Part shown: piece by piece, positions 22,094 through 35,299 of the stretch
How positions within the stretch are numbered: the stretch's first letter is position 1
How the letters are laid out: every line of letters starts with the position of its first letter
Source of the DNA: Siphonodentalium dalli
Taxonomy: Eukaryota > Mollusca > Scaphopoda > Gadilida > Siphonodentaliidae
DNA: 64,000 bases
Direction: 5' to 3'
Assembly (NCBI GenBank): GCA_032622095.1
Contig: CP136062.1
Span: 196,985,887 to 197,049,886, forward strand
Notes under the pieces: model-generated
Told to the model about the DNA's origin: nothing
What the model saw: the letters and a program-made list of their open reading frames with translations, nothing else
Database searches by the model: none
Made by a program: the position numbers and the translations under genes

Positions 22094-22619
22094 TACAGCT
22101 GTATGCTCTATGCTCTTATGTCGAGCAATGAATGCCAAATATTATAGTGACCATTCAGCTGGATCATTGGGTATTTTCTCCAAATTTAATAATTGTGCTG
22201 ACCCCCCGCCAAACCCCAACCTCCACAACCTGGGTATTCCTCCCCCCAACTGATTTTTATTCACTTATTTGATATTATGTTATGAAATGGCAAAAAAAAG
22301 AAAACCTTTTTTGAAAGAAAAGTTTGGGGGGGGGGGAGAGGAGATAGCCAGACCTGGATATCTCCCAGCTCCTCCACTACTCAGCAGCTACTCCAAACCC
22401 TGACTGAAACAACTATTTCTCTGTTTAATGGCTATATAAAAGGAAAATAAACAATACAATCATAAGATTATTTTGTTTTTGTTACCAGCTACTGTGAGGG
22501 GGATACCCATGCCTGGGCATATATAGTCTTGTAACTGGCCCAGACACGCTCACTGTTCCATCCAACTCCATGACGTAAAGCATCTGTCATCGGAGTCCAG
22601 TAAGTGCCACCATCTTAGG

Positions 22620-22883
22620 GGCGGAATTCTGCCCCCCCCCCCCCCTGCTATTTTCGGATATGACATCATGAATCCTATGCTCCAGTACACCTGGGCGCTG
22701 GTTTAAAACCTGGGGGGATTTCTGGTGACGCTATATATATATATACGTGTATATATCATATATAATCGCGATGTCGCACAACAACCTCCCGGAAGTGACG
22801 TCACAATAGAAATAATTAGAATAAAATGGCGTTAACCTGATGATCGGCCAAAAGCCGTTACAGGCCTCGTTATACAGCCAGAA

Positions 22884-22914
<31 letters not shown>

Positions 22915-22960
22915 GTATGTTGGCACTTACATATCACAATATGCTGGAACATTTCGGCAC
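22620..22960. repeat. Poly-C tract and TA microsatellites
   Basis: A C run at about 22632-22646, TA dinucleotide tracts at 22731-22746 and about 22885-22910. No gene is visible from 22100 to 22960. Confidence 0.7.
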
Positions 22961-23062
22961 CTTAGTGTGATGGAGGCTGAGCACTATAGAACGAGTCCAG
23001 GGCATCTTCCCCCACCAAACACCTTTTTCTTGGAAATGTATAATTTCTTGCCATCTTTAAAT

Positions 23063-23224
23063 TATAGTAATGCCCTAATTAATCGATTCTTTAACCACAG
23101 CAGAATTATGGGTAACTTTTCAGGATTTAGTCGGAAATATGGCTTGTTGCCATTCATCGGAAGCTCTTGGGTTACCCATAATTCTGCTGTGGTTAAGGAG
23201 TCGAATACTGATGGCATTACTGTA
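23063..23224. mobile_element. TA-flanked palindromic MITE (CAGTAATG family)
   Basis: TAGTAATGCCCTAATTAATCGA...ACCACAGCAGAATTATGGGTA is inverted as TACCCATAATTCTGCTGTGG...GGCATTACTGTA. The same family occurs at 38878-39013 and three times at 52619-53100. TA ends suggest Tc1/mariner-type mobilisation (inference). Confidence 0.8.
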
Positions 23225-23489
23225 GTTCATCCTTTATACATATGTTTTGATGAGAACTTTTTGAAAGAAATATTTTTGACCTTTGGTCATTTATTTAATG
23301 ACAATTTCTTAATTTATTTGTCACCATTGGTATATATGCTTAAAATTAAAATACTCATCAGTGTAGCCTTTCAGTCAGCCCTCAAGGCAAATAGGCAAAG
23401 ATGACTGACATTTAGCGTGTTCAGGTTCACCGATAAATCTATACTAGTACGGATTTCCCAGAAAGCCTCTAGTTTTTTATAGCTCACCT

Positions 23490-24000
23490 GAGACGAAGTC
23501 TCCGGTGGAGCTATAGTCATCACTCTTTGTCCGTCCATCCATCTGTCCATCCGTCAGTCAACAATTTTTTGAATATCTCAGATCCATAGGACCGAAAGGG
23601 TTCATATTTGGTGTGGATGTTCTCTAGGTGAGTCACATTCAGATTTGTTCAAATGAGGTCACTGACTCAAATAGTTGCGAAACCTGGGCCATAACTCTTT
23701 CCCTTCATAGTAATTCTTTAAACAACTTCTCATGTACCATCAGGTCGAATGGGTTCATATTTGGCATGAAGGTTCCTGGGGTTCATATTTGTTCAAATGA
23801 GGTCACTGGATCCAACGTGGGTGGAGCCACGGAAATAACTCCAAAAAAAAGATATTTAAATTTTGTTTTTTTTATTTTGAAAAACTAACCGTGTAAATCG
23901 ACTCATCCCACAAAATTTAGTTGAAATCGGTCAGGGGTCTGGGAGGAAAATCACGGAACAGATTGTTACCCTTGCCAATTGAGGGGTCATAGTAAGTATA
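23490..24000 (+). repeat. Dispersed repeat beginning AGCTCACCTGAGACGAAGTC
   Basis: The head AGCTCACCTGAGACGAAGTC/CGGTGGAGCTATAG is followed by a CCGTCCATCC run and ~170-bp units with GGGTTCATATTTGG and TTTGTTCAAATGAGGTCAC. Related copies are at 32710-32990 (minus) and 53530-53780. Confidence 0.75.
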
Positions 24001-24054
24001 TGTACCCCTGTTACAAATGTTGTTCTTTCACATTCCTAATGCCACTATATTATT

Positions 24055-25295
24055 AGCTCAACTTTACTTTGTCAAGTTTGAGCTATTGCCATTGCGTGGT
24101 ATACGTCGTCTGTGTGTGTGCGTGATTCGTCAACAATTTCCTTTAGCACGGGCTACAGGTCGTATCATTATGAAATTTGTCATGGGCGTTGACATTGACA
24201 TGTAGATGGGAACAAGTCATTCAGCAAAAAAACATGGCCGCCAGTGGCCATCTTGGATTTCAAAATTCAATCCATTAGCACGGGCTACAGGCCGGATTGT
24301 TTGTCTGATCATCATGAAATTTGTCATCGATGTTAACAACGACATGTAGATGGGATCAAGTCATTTTGGGGTCATTCGGCCAAAAAACATGGCCGCCAGC
24401 AGCCATCTTGGAATTTAATCTTTGCATGACTAAATCCGTTGGCACGGGCTAGAGGTTGTACCTTTGGTTGTATCATTATGAAATTTGTCATGGCTGTTGA
24501 CATTGACTTGTAGATTGGAACGAGTCATTTTGGGGTCATTCGGCCAAAAAACATGGCCGCCAGCGGCCATCTTAGATTTCAAAATTCAATCCATTAGCAT
24601 GGGCTACAGGCCATACTGTTTGTCTGATCATCATGAAATTTGTGATGGAATTTAATATTGAGATGTGGATGGGAACGAGTCATTTCGGGGTCATTCGGCC
24701 TAAAAACACGGCCATCTTGGATTTTACTCTTTGCATGACTAAATCCTTTGGCACGGGCTACAGGTCGTACCTTTAATCATATCATCATGAAATTTGTCAC
24801 GGATGTAAACAATGACATGTAGATGGGAACAAGTCATTTTGGGGTCATTTGTCCAAAAAACATGGCCGCCAGCGGCCATCTTTGATTTCAAAATTAATCC
24901 ATTAACACTGACTACAGGCCGGAGTGTTTGTCTGATCATCATGAAATTTGTCGTGGAAGTTAATATTGACATGTAGATGGGAACGAATCATTTTGGGGTC
25001 ATTCGGCTGTAAAACATGGCCGCCGGTAGCCATCTTGGATTTTACTCTTTGTATGACTAAATCCTTTTAATCTTGATATTGATCTACTGGAAGCTATCAA
25101 ATGTTTTTGAATTTCATTGGAAAACATTGCCATCATCAACCATCTTGGATTTTACTTTATATATCTCTTCATGTTGATAATCTAGTATTACTTAGACCTT
25201 TCAACTTTCCGCATTCATAATCGCTCCATTGACTGTAACACATGAAATTATTCCCTTTCCAAGTTGAGCTACAGTGTCATTGACACTTTCATTTG
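24055..25295. repeat. Tandem ~156-bp repeat array with ATGGCCGCC motifs
   Basis: The head is AGCTCAACTTTACTTTGTCA and the tail is TTGAGCTACAGTGTCATTGA. Between them, about six units contain GGCACGGGCTACAGG, ATCATCATGAAATTTGTC, GGAACGAGTCATTTTGGGGTC and AAAACATGGCCGCCAGCGGC. A higher-order alternation of about 312 bp is visible. The same tail occurs at about 31990-32030 and a diverged version at 47930-48190. Confidence 0.85.
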
Positions 25296-25299
25296 AGAA

Positions 25300-26552
25300 G
25301 TCATCTCTTTCACTACCAATATAAAGATTGTATGCTTGCCATTTCTCTTAATGTCCCCTGTGTATGAAATGAATGTTGTCTGACAGCCGTTGATAAACAA
25401 ATCACAGATAATGTTTATTTGTGTCATTCATTTAAATTAGATTAATTCCCATATGTCATGTTCTATGCAGTTGTCCAGGCAAGCGTTTATATAGACTATT
25501 GACTTCTATTCATCTGTGATAATGATTTGTCTTATTTATTATGCTGATGATTTCAAGGAACAATTATCAGAGGTGCCATGTTGATAACCCTTCCCTTAAT
25601 TTTGTAACTTATTTTAATGAAAATGAACTCACTTCAACTTCTATAATATACCATTTGAGATTACCAGATCAATGGATCTCTTAGATTGGGATTTACAGTT
25701 GGTTCAAATAGGGGCAGAGATAGGAGATTTAACACTCCCGCACCCACCCTGTCTATGGTGTGAATTTATGTTTGGTACTTGTATATAGATTCCTATATTA
25801 CATGTAATAATTTGATATATACTGGTATTATCAGAAAGGTTTTGATAACTTTCCAACAGTTGGAGATCTTGAAGTACCAGTTGTAATTTAGTTTGGTCCA
25901 GTTCGGAGGTAATGGGCAATGATCTATTGGGGGAGGGGGATGGATGTACATTTAGAAATATCAAGGTGGACACCCCCATATCCCCTCCCACTGTTCAACA
26001 ATGACCCTCTACCTGTGTCCTGGTTTAGAACTACTAGTTTTAATGTGTTTGACAAGTACTGACTATTTAATTGTAGTCTTCAGAGTCCCAGTCTTCTCCG
26101 TCTGTATAGTCTGGTGAGCGAACCACAGTCATTGTCTGTCTTGTTTAGATACCATGCATGACCGAGTCCCCGAATAAAACTTGTTCCATTGGATAGAGGG
26201 GTCATTCCCATGTAAGGATAGTGTGGACAAATTATTTTCCTGAATTGTCCGATAGCAAAAAACATCTTTTCGTGTTAAAAGTCACAAAATTTCAGTATTT
26301 CCACTAAATATTATCATTGGTTGTCACACAAAATCTATCCGATATGAAATTTAATGACTATCATTTGAGAATTCTTTGGCGAAACAAGAAGAATAAGACA
26401 ATGAAAAACTCTCTATATTCAACTGAAAATGTACGAAAAAGAATACTTTTTTCTTCAAATTCTTACATAAATTCGAATAACGTTTTCTATAGAAATTGAC
26501 AAACATTATCAAATTTTGTCATGGTTATCCCTGAGTTTGACAAAGATTTACA
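25300..26552. other. Stretch without gene
   Basis: AT-rich sequence with no repeat or coding pattern I can support; ORFs are short and without motifs. Confidence 0.5.
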
Positions 26553-28832
26553 AGTAGAGACATATCCCGTAATTGACTCGCAGTGAAGGTTTTTTTTAAC
26601 CCTACCCAAATAATCTTGCCAAATTTCAATATTTAAACCATTCTCGTCATAAAGTCTTGTAATACAAACTATAGGCAACATTAATTTAATTTGTATTATG
26701 TAAGAGATAACGGATGACACATAATGACAAAGATAAAAAGAAAAACTAATAATCAGGGGTGGGGGTGACCCGGGGTCGTGAAAAAGTTTCAGGATTCAAG
26801 CTCCAGGTATAGCTGGGTGGGTCTGAACACGATTGCATATGTTTACAATGCCATGTAAAGCTTTTTCCGATTCCATGTTTAAAGATGAATTATGACTACT
26901 AAATTTTTTAATGTTCCGGCTTATAAACTGCACCAGCATTAATCGAGAGAAGGGGCACCTAGTTTCAATATTTAACCTATATTTCTTTTATAGCATTAGC
27001 ACAATATCATGGCATTCATGTGGTGGGTCCCACTTTTTACGAGGAACAAAATGTCATGAAAAAAAAGCAATTCCATCTGTTCTCACAGGTTTTCGTTGTT
27101 GTTTTTTACCTTCAATTATCCCTGTGATGTCAATATCAGCTCATTAATTCTTCTGGTGCTTTAAATGGTATGCATATTGAAAGATATACAGATTTTCTGT
27201 ATCATTATATGATGTTCATCATCGGGTAGATAGGACCTTGGATGTCTGGGTCATACCGATATAATGAAAGCTGAGTAATTGAACAGAACTTGCTAATTAT
27301 TACAAAACAAGTATTCGTTTTTAGGGGCTTGTAATGCGCTCCACTGCCCCAAAACCTGCACTGCCCTTATGTGTCATCCTTATAATATATGTGCCTGTTT
27401 ACATCATGGTAGTATGCATGGGTCTCATATATATACTAGCAGGTATAGCACATAATGGCAGTGCATCAGTGAGCGTGTTACAAGCCCCTGTGTTTCTTCC
27501 ATTTGCAAAGAATACAAATATTTTGTCAATGTTTTCTTCAATTACTTGTTATTGGTTAATGGAACAAAAGACTGCAGATGGAAAATTATATAGTTAAACA
27601 GAGACTGGACAACTATTTGGTCATCCAGTCGGGGCTATTCACCAAATGAGAGAATACGCTCCTCTCAGCATTTATTTGATACATAATTATACACACGTCT
27701 GGTGCGGGCGGCCACCGTGCGGCTAACCTATGGGTATGGATGCTGAACCTTATTTGATAAGTTTAAAGTGATGTGAAACACTCCGATGTGGCGATCAAAT
27801 AGAAATTGAGAATAAACTTGCTCAAAGTAGTTATTTTTACAAATATTATATCTAAATTGACAACATAGACCGTCATTCTTATATATAAATTAAATGCAGA
27901 TGGCGAAATCGTTTTCATTAGTTTACCGCCGATAGATTCGTCCCGATTCAAGTAGTAAATATTTACAATTTAGCGTAGATCAGACGATGTTTTCTATGGA
28001 GTGTTACGGTCGATTTGCTTGAGATTTCGGTGATGTTTCTAGAAAGCTACATTCATCCAGTTGGCATAGCACCTGAATACTAACTTATCGGTTCCACACA
28101 CCCGAATAATTACATAATATGTTATTGATTTTTGTGTTTTTCTGAGAATTCTGGTGCTTTTCATAATTGAGCTTACGTGATTGGCATTTCATACAGATTT
28201 TTATTTTAAATATTTCACACCCTTTGTCCGTATCCTGCTATTTTCACTGTTTTTCATCAAACTTTGGTTGGGGGGGGGGGGGGGGGGGTCCCCAATTTCG
28301 TTTGCAAAAAAAACTTGCATTGGATCATCGATGCATGTCGTATACATATAATACTAACTGGGGTACCGAGCGTTGATCGGGTGAAGCATATGTCATTTAT
28401 TAGTGGCCTTCAGGTCATTTGAAATAATCATTAGTCATCTGATATAAACAACACCTATTGCATGACATTAAATCTATCTTTTAAGTTGATGATGAACGCT
28501 CTTTATTGGTAATTATTAGTGCCTCTTTAAATCATATGCGGTCATACCATATATCGTGACATTCCCTGCGTCATTTTACTTTTATGTACCAATTTTCCCA
28601 CATATCTTCTGGACTGATAATAAACGCTCTTTATTTATCATATAAGTTATTAGTCTCCTTTTAAGTCACATGAGGTCAAGCCACCTATCCCATTACCCTG
28701 GTCAGGTGAGCCAACTCTGCCTATTATTAGTGACCCTTCAAATAATTTAAAATAATTAGTAGGCATATGGGGTAAACAGCACTCTGCAAGACACCGGATA
28801 AAGTTACAACTATGTTTTAATTGCTAATTATT
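26553..28832. repeat. Tandem duplication, copy 1 (2280 bp)
   Basis: The sequence from AGTAGAGACATATCCCGTAA onward recurs at 28833 with few differences, including the same ORF fragments and an internal inverted-repeat element. A G-run near 28270 is longer here than in copy 2. No coding function is recognised. Confidence 0.95.
27322..27490. mobile_element. Palindromic MITE inside the duplicated unit
   Basis: AGGGGCTTGTAA..CCACTGCC..TTATGTG is inverted as CACATAATGGCAGTG...TTACAAGCCCCT. It is repeated with the duplication at about 29616-29783. Confidence 0.6.
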
Positions 28833-31480
28833 AGTAGAGACATATCCCGTAATTGACTCGCAGTGAAGGTTTTTTTTAACCCTACCCAAAAAATCTTGCC
28901 AAATTTCAATATTTAAACCATTCTCGTCATAAAGTCTTGTAATACAAACTATAGGCAACATTAATTTAATTTGTATTATGTAAGAGATAACGGATGACAC
29001 ATAATGACAAAGATAAAAGAAAAACTAATAATAAAACTAATAATCAGTGGTGGGGGTGACCCGGGGTCGTGAAAAAGTTTCAGGATTCAAGCTCCAGGTA
29101 TAGCTGGGTGGGTCTGAACACGATTGCATATTTTTACAATACCATGTAAAGCTTTTTCCGATTCCATGTTTAAAGATGAATTATGACTACTAAATTTTTT
29201 TAATGTTCCGGCTTATAAACTGCACCAGCATTAATCGAGAGAAGGGGCATCTAGTTTCAATATTTAACCTATATTTCTTTTATAGCATTAGCACAATATC
29301 ATGGCATTCATGGGGTGGGTCCCACTTTTTACGAGGAACAACATGCCATGAAAAAAAAAGCAATTCCATCTGTTCTCACGGGTTTTCGTTGTTGTTTTTT
29401 ACATTCAATTATCCCTGTGATGTCAATATCAGCTCATTAATTCTTCTGGTGCTTTAAATGGTATGCATATTGAAAGATATACAGATTTTCTGTATCATTA
29501 TATGATGTTCATCATCGGGTAGATAGGACCTTGGATGTCTGGGTCATACCGATATAATGAAAGCTGAGTAATTGAACAGAACTGGCTAATTATTACAAAA
29601 CAAGTATTCGTTTTTAGGGGCTTGTAATTAGCTCCACTGCCCCAAAACCTGCACTGCACTTATGTGCCATCCTTATAATATATGTGCCTGTTTACATCAT
29701 GGTAGTATGCATGGGTCTCATATATATACTAGCATGTATAGCACATAATGGCAGTGCATCAGTGAGCGTGTTACAAGCCCCTGTGTTTCTTCCATTTGCA
29801 AAGAATACAAATATTTTGTCAATGTTTTCTTCAATTACTTGTTATTGGTTAATGGAACAAAAGACTGCAGATGGAAAATTATATAGTTAAACAGAGACTG
29901 GGCAACTATTTGGTCATCCAGTCGGGGCTATTCACCAAATGAGAGAATACGCTCCTCTCAGCATTTATTTGATACATAATTATACACACGTCTGGTGCGG
30001 GCGGCCACCGTGCGGCTAACCTATGGGTATGGATGCTGAACCTTATTTGATAAGTTTAAAGTGATGTGAAACACTCCGATGTGGCGATCAAATAGAAATT
30101 GAGAATAAACTTGCTCAAAGTAGTTATTTTTACAAATATTATATCTAAATTGACAACACAGACCGTCATTCTTATATATTAATTAAATGCAGTCACTCTC
30201 GATGGCGAAATCGTTTTAATTAGTTTACCGCCGATAGATTCGTCCCGATTCAAGTAGTAAATATTTACAATTTAGCGTAGATCAGACGATGTTTTCTATG
30301 GAGTGTTACGGTCGATTTGCTTGAGATTTCGGTGATGTTTCTAGAAAGCTACATTCATCCAGTTGGCATAGCACATGAATACTAACTTATTGGTTCCACA
30401 CACCCGAATAATTACATAATATGTTATTGAGTTTTGTGTTTTTCTGAGAATTCTGGTGCTTTTCATAATTGAGCTTACACGATTGGCATTTCATACAGAT
30501 GGTTATTTTAAATATTTCACACCCTTTGTCCTTATCCTGCTATTTTCACTGTTTTTCATCAAACTTTGGTTGGGGGGGGGGGGTCCCCAATTTCGTTTGG
30601 AAAAAAAAACTTGCATTGGATCATCGATGCATGTCGTATACATATAATACTAGCTGGGGTACCGGGCGTTGATCGAGTGAAGCATGTGTCATTTATTAGT
30701 GGCCTTCAGGTCATTTGAAATAATCATTAGTCATCTGATATAAACAACACCTATTGCATGACATTAAATCTATCTTTTAAGTTGATGATGAACACTCTTT
30801 ATTGCTAATTATTAGTGCCTCTTTAAATCATTTGCGGTCATACCATATATCGTGACATTCCCTGCGTCATTTTACTTTTATGTACCAATTTTCCCACATA
30901 TCTTCTGGACTGATAATAAACGCTCTTTATTTATCATATAAGTTATTAGTCTCCTTTTAAGTCACATGAGGTCAAGGCACCTAGCCCATTACCCTGTTCA
31001 GGTGAGCCAACTCTGCCAATTATTAGTGACCCTTCAAATCATTTAAAATAATTAGTAGTCATATGTGGTAAACAGCACTCTGCAAGACTCCGGATAAATT
31101 TAGTTACAGCTATGTTTTAATTGCTAATTATTAGTGGCTCTTTAAATCATTTGAGTTCAACAGAACCTATACCGTGACATTCCACACGTCATTTTACTTT
31201 TGTACACCAATTTCCCCACCTATCTTCTGGATTGACAACACACGCTCTTTATTTGTCCTATAATTCATTAGCCCCCTTTAAGTCGATCATCTAAGGTCAA
31301 AAGCGCCTATCTCATGGCATTCCCCTGGCCAGGTGACCCCTCTGCCAATTTTCCTACATATCGTCTAAGCTGATAAGGAAAGCTCTTTATTGTTGATATT
31401 TGCCCCTTTAAGTTGTCTGAGGTCAACGGCATCTATCTCATGACACTCTACGGGTCAATATATCCTCTATATATAATTAT
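28395..31480. repeat. Diverged ~130-bp repeats (TTATTAGTGxCCTTTAAGTCA type)
   Basis: Units begin TTATTAGT(G)xCxC(T)TTTAAgTCAt, then gGTCAa..CCTAT..CATGACATTCC..GTCA, then CCAATTTTCCCACATATCTT / CTGATAA..GCTCTTTATT. They are seen at about 28395-28800 and 30680-31134 within the duplicates, and continue uniquely to about 31480. Confidence 0.75.
28833..31134. repeat. Tandem duplication, copy 2 (~2302 bp)
   Basis: Directly abuts copy 1 and matches it closely, with small indels, for example an extra CACTCTCGATG-like stretch near 30193 and a shorter G-run near 30571. It ends at ATTATTAG, the same phrase that closes copy 1. Confidence 0.95.
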
Positions 31481-31699
31481 GGTGCCCTTTTATGATATCT
31501 GAGACGAACGGGACCTATATAATAACGACCCCGGGTCAAATTACCCCAATATACAAACTTTCAGCTGCGATGGTCCAGCCGTACGGTCGCCTATACAAAC
31601 AAACATTGAGCTTTATTAGTATCGATGGTCGGGTGTCCCAGATCTGGCAGGAAAAAACTTGCGTTGCCGGGGTGGTGGACCCCAAACATTAAAAAAACT

Positions 31700-33190
31700 A
31701 AACATTTCAACCTTGTATCCTGGAGGCCACATCCCTAATACGATCGTCACCAAATGTTATATGGATCTTCGGGATGACCTCCAGATGGGAGCCATCGATT
31801 ATTTACGAAATTCATTATAAAACATGGCTGACAGCAGCCAACTTTGATTTCAAATTTGAATCCATCTGCACATCCGGGTCCTGCATGCAGCTCACATTTA
31901 TTGGCGAAATGTGTAAAATGAAAATAATTTCATCTACACAATACAAACCCTTTACTGTAACTCTTTGACTTTCCTTCTTCTTTATCATTCTATTCATTGC
32001 TCAGCTACAGTGTCATTGACACTTTCATTTTCAATATAATTATCGACATGGCCAGGTGTGCATCTCCGCCACCGTGTATGACCCATAATGATATTGTAGT
32101 CAATGCATGTGATTATGCACAGGGACGTACCGGCAGGGGGTGGGGGTGTCTCACCCCAATGAGAACCACAATTTTCAATAGTTGGAAATTTCATGACTCA
32201 AATTCCAATAGTTGAAAATTAAAAGTAACAAGTATATCGAATTATCCAAGTGTTTCAATCAGAGTTCGCGATATTCCGACTCAAGAATTTGTACCGGTGT
32301 TTACTTTCCGACTCGGAATTCCAATTCTAAATAATCGTCACCGATTTTCCAATTCGGGAATTGTACAAATTGTTTTTTCCGACTCCGAATTCCGTCATTT
32401 TGATTTTTCGCTGAGCGGGTATAGGTGAAGGAACAGTTACAACGCAAAAGAATCGAATAAATCATGACTAAGATGCAAAAAATGTCAAATTACGCTGTAC
32501 GCTTGATTATCATCGATCGGTAAGTAATGATTATATGTTGATAACTTGCCAAGTCATTTGGAGGAATATAATTAATTTTACAGGTTTGAACAAATTTTAG
32601 TTTTTCAAAATTGAATCTAAATTTTAAAATTAAAAATAAATTTTTCATAATTGTTCATAATTGAGCAAGGAGTTAAATCTAACAAAAAAAATATTGTTTT
32701 TTTTTGTTGAGTTATGTCCACCCACATTGGACACTGTGACCTCATTTGAACAAATCTGAACCCAAGTCACCCAAGGAACATTCATGCCAAATATGAACCC
32801 ATTGGAACTGATGGTATACATGCGAAGTTGTTTTAAGAATTACTATGAAGGGAAAGAGTTATGGCCCAGGTTTCGCAACTATTTGACACAGTGACCTCAT
32901 TTGAACAAATCTGAATGTGACTCACCTAGGGAACATCCACACCAAATATGAACCCATTCGGTCCTTTGGATCTAGAGAAGATGTTCACATGTGGTGACTT
33001 GCTGCCAAGTTGCCATTTGAACACGCAAAACAAAAGAGAGGAACCCCCCAACGTAGGATGACGAAATTTGCACGAGAATATTTGACGCAGAAATCGAGAC
33101 TCTCGCATTGCCGGCTGTTCATGCAGGCAGATACTATGAGTTCACAGATAATATAAGTTCAATAGACATTGTTCAATTTCTTATCTGAAC
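31700..33190. other. Repeat-rich stretch without gene
   Basis: Holds a diverged tail of the 24-kb repeat family (to CAGTGTCATTGACACTTTCA, about 32030), a GGAATTCCAATT/TTTCCGACTC-rich segment at 32250-32400, and a minus-strand copy of the AGCTCACCTGAG repeat body (32710-32990). Confidence 0.6.
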
Positions 33191-33492
33191 ATTCCCTTTA
33201 TCCAACAGAAGGGCCCTGTGCCAATGCATTCTCTTATATATGCGAGTCGACCATAGGTCGCCTCGCATATATAAGATGCATTCTCTTATATATGCGAGGC
33301 GACCTATGGTCGACTCGCATATATAAGAGAATGCATTGGCACAGGGCTAACTGTAACTATCACAATGTGGTCAAGGAGCCGGTTCCAATGATATCCATAT
33401 TTGTATGGTTCTATTGAGACAGACCGAAGATATTTTAGGCTGTTGAAGCTTTATTTGGCCGGTTTTGGCCGTTTTGTTGGGTAAAGGGTTAA
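33191..33492. mobile_element. TTAA twin-hairpin MITE, copy 4 (internally deleted)
   Basis: The two hairpins are fused with almost no spacer (33220-33344), and the right arm is intact up to GTAAAGGGTTAA. The left terminus TTCCCTTTATCCAACA is mutated. Confidence 0.82.
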
Positions 33493-33592
33493 TTAACCCG
33501 TTTTATATTAAATGGATTCTTCCACTCAGTTAAAAAGTGAACATCGAAATGGTCTATTGTTGACTTGGATGAGAGATGACCCGGATGTTAAG

Positions 33593-33690
33593 GTGATAAA
33601 AGAAGACAACAATACATATACAAGTGATAAAAGAAGACAACAGTACATATGCAAGTGATAAAAGAAGACAATAATACATATACAAGTGCA
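33593..33690. repeat. 31-bp minisatellite, three units
   Basis: GTGATAAAAGAAGACAACAA... starts at 33593, 33624 and 33655, exactly 31 bp apart, with a partial fourth at 33686. Confidence 0.9.
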
Positions 33691-35299
33691 GAAGGAGCCC
33701 TAATTATTGAGGGAAATGCGTGACCGTTTGTTGAACTTATTATTTGAGCATTTCGTATGTGACAACTACTCGTCAATGATGCTTTAGTATAGAAAGTGTT
33801 AAATTGAAGAATTGGAATCACATGCCCCTGTATACTTCATGCAGAGACATGTGATTCCCATTCATCCGTTTAACCATTTCTATTTCTATTATGTATATTC
33901 ATATTAAATAGTATCTAATATATACTTGCGATCATAGTATACACAGCCTTATACCAAGTTCCTATATACGTTGGATAAAATGAGATACGAGTTTTGAAAT
34001 TGCGACAAAGGGTGGGACGAGCAAGCCAAAACTTCCATTTGGACCCATGCATGGAGAGTGTAGTTGGAGTTGTGTAATGTTGGACATTTCCGAAAATGAG
34101 TCAATATCGTTGTTTTATAGTTCCATGATGCTTCAAAGTTATTTAATCAATCCATGAAGTTCTTATTTGTTCCCTGGAGGACAGCAAAGCACAAAGAATG
34201 AGAGCTAATCATAAACGAACCGCATCACCAACGAATACGATGTAGTCCGGGAGATATAGGGCGACCTCTGCACCCCCCCCCCACCACCTCCTGGGAGAGG
34301 AGGAACTCATAAGTGAGTAAGCACTTGTCCTCCAATCCCATTGTCTATATAAAAATGTATGTATCATTTCCTATATGTGTTATTGAAATCAGACACATAA
34401 ATATGTTTAAACTAAAAAACACCAGGACTCAACTTCACTCCACTAATTTTTTTCTTAATGTCTCCTCTAATGTTTTTCGGATGTAAACAAGAAAATAAAT
34501 AAAAGTGGCCGCAGAGACTCAATACAGGATGGTGTCCATCATGGCGGCCATTTTTTATTCGTTATGCTAATATACAACCCTTACAAATTAGCCAAAAATC
34601 CGACACCAGAATCCAATATGGCGGCCAAGATGGCCGCCGAAATGTGAAAATATGCTATTTTTCTGACATCTCACCAACTTTCGTTTGTCTCTGTGGGAAA
34701 ATATTGGCATCTTAGCGTGATGTTATACATTTGTCGTATAGACGAGTCATTGGCACGGGGGCCATAATATACATTCATTGTGGGATATTTTTGTCCGAAA
34801 TCACATTTTCCCAAATGCCGGTATAATCCGGTCAAAGCCGAATCGACGCTAATAGCGCGATGTATTGTTTCGAATAAAGAGAATAAAGCATATATCTTAA
34901 TCAATGAATGTTATTGCTATCATAACAACACCCATGCATATATATGTGCAGGAGAAAATGGCTGATTTTAACATCAGTGAGCGTTATTGTCACGAAAACT
35001 CCACACCTGCTTACTATTGTGAGTTGGGAACACTTAGGCGAAGAACTGTCCTATATCATATCCAAATAAAAGTCCATCAAATCAAAAATGGCGCCCATAA
35101 TGGCGGACAGATTTTGAATAATGACCGAAATTCCCTCATATTCACATCATTGGGCATTATCACTGTGTATGAACTGTTACATCGGAAATCGTTCTATCGC
35201 CGATTTGTGATGGTTCTTGACTGATTTGTGACGGTTCCTGATGATCCAAATTATACATTTTCGCGAGTTTTTGACAGTTAAAACGCAACTTTTGAGCCA

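Noticed and set aside
22731-22952. 73-codon minus ORF rich in Ile/Tyr
   Set aside because: It is translated TA/TATA microsatellite.
33588-33821. 77-codon minus ORF through the 31-bp minisatellite
   Set aside because: It is produced by the tandem repeat reading open; there is no supporting signal.
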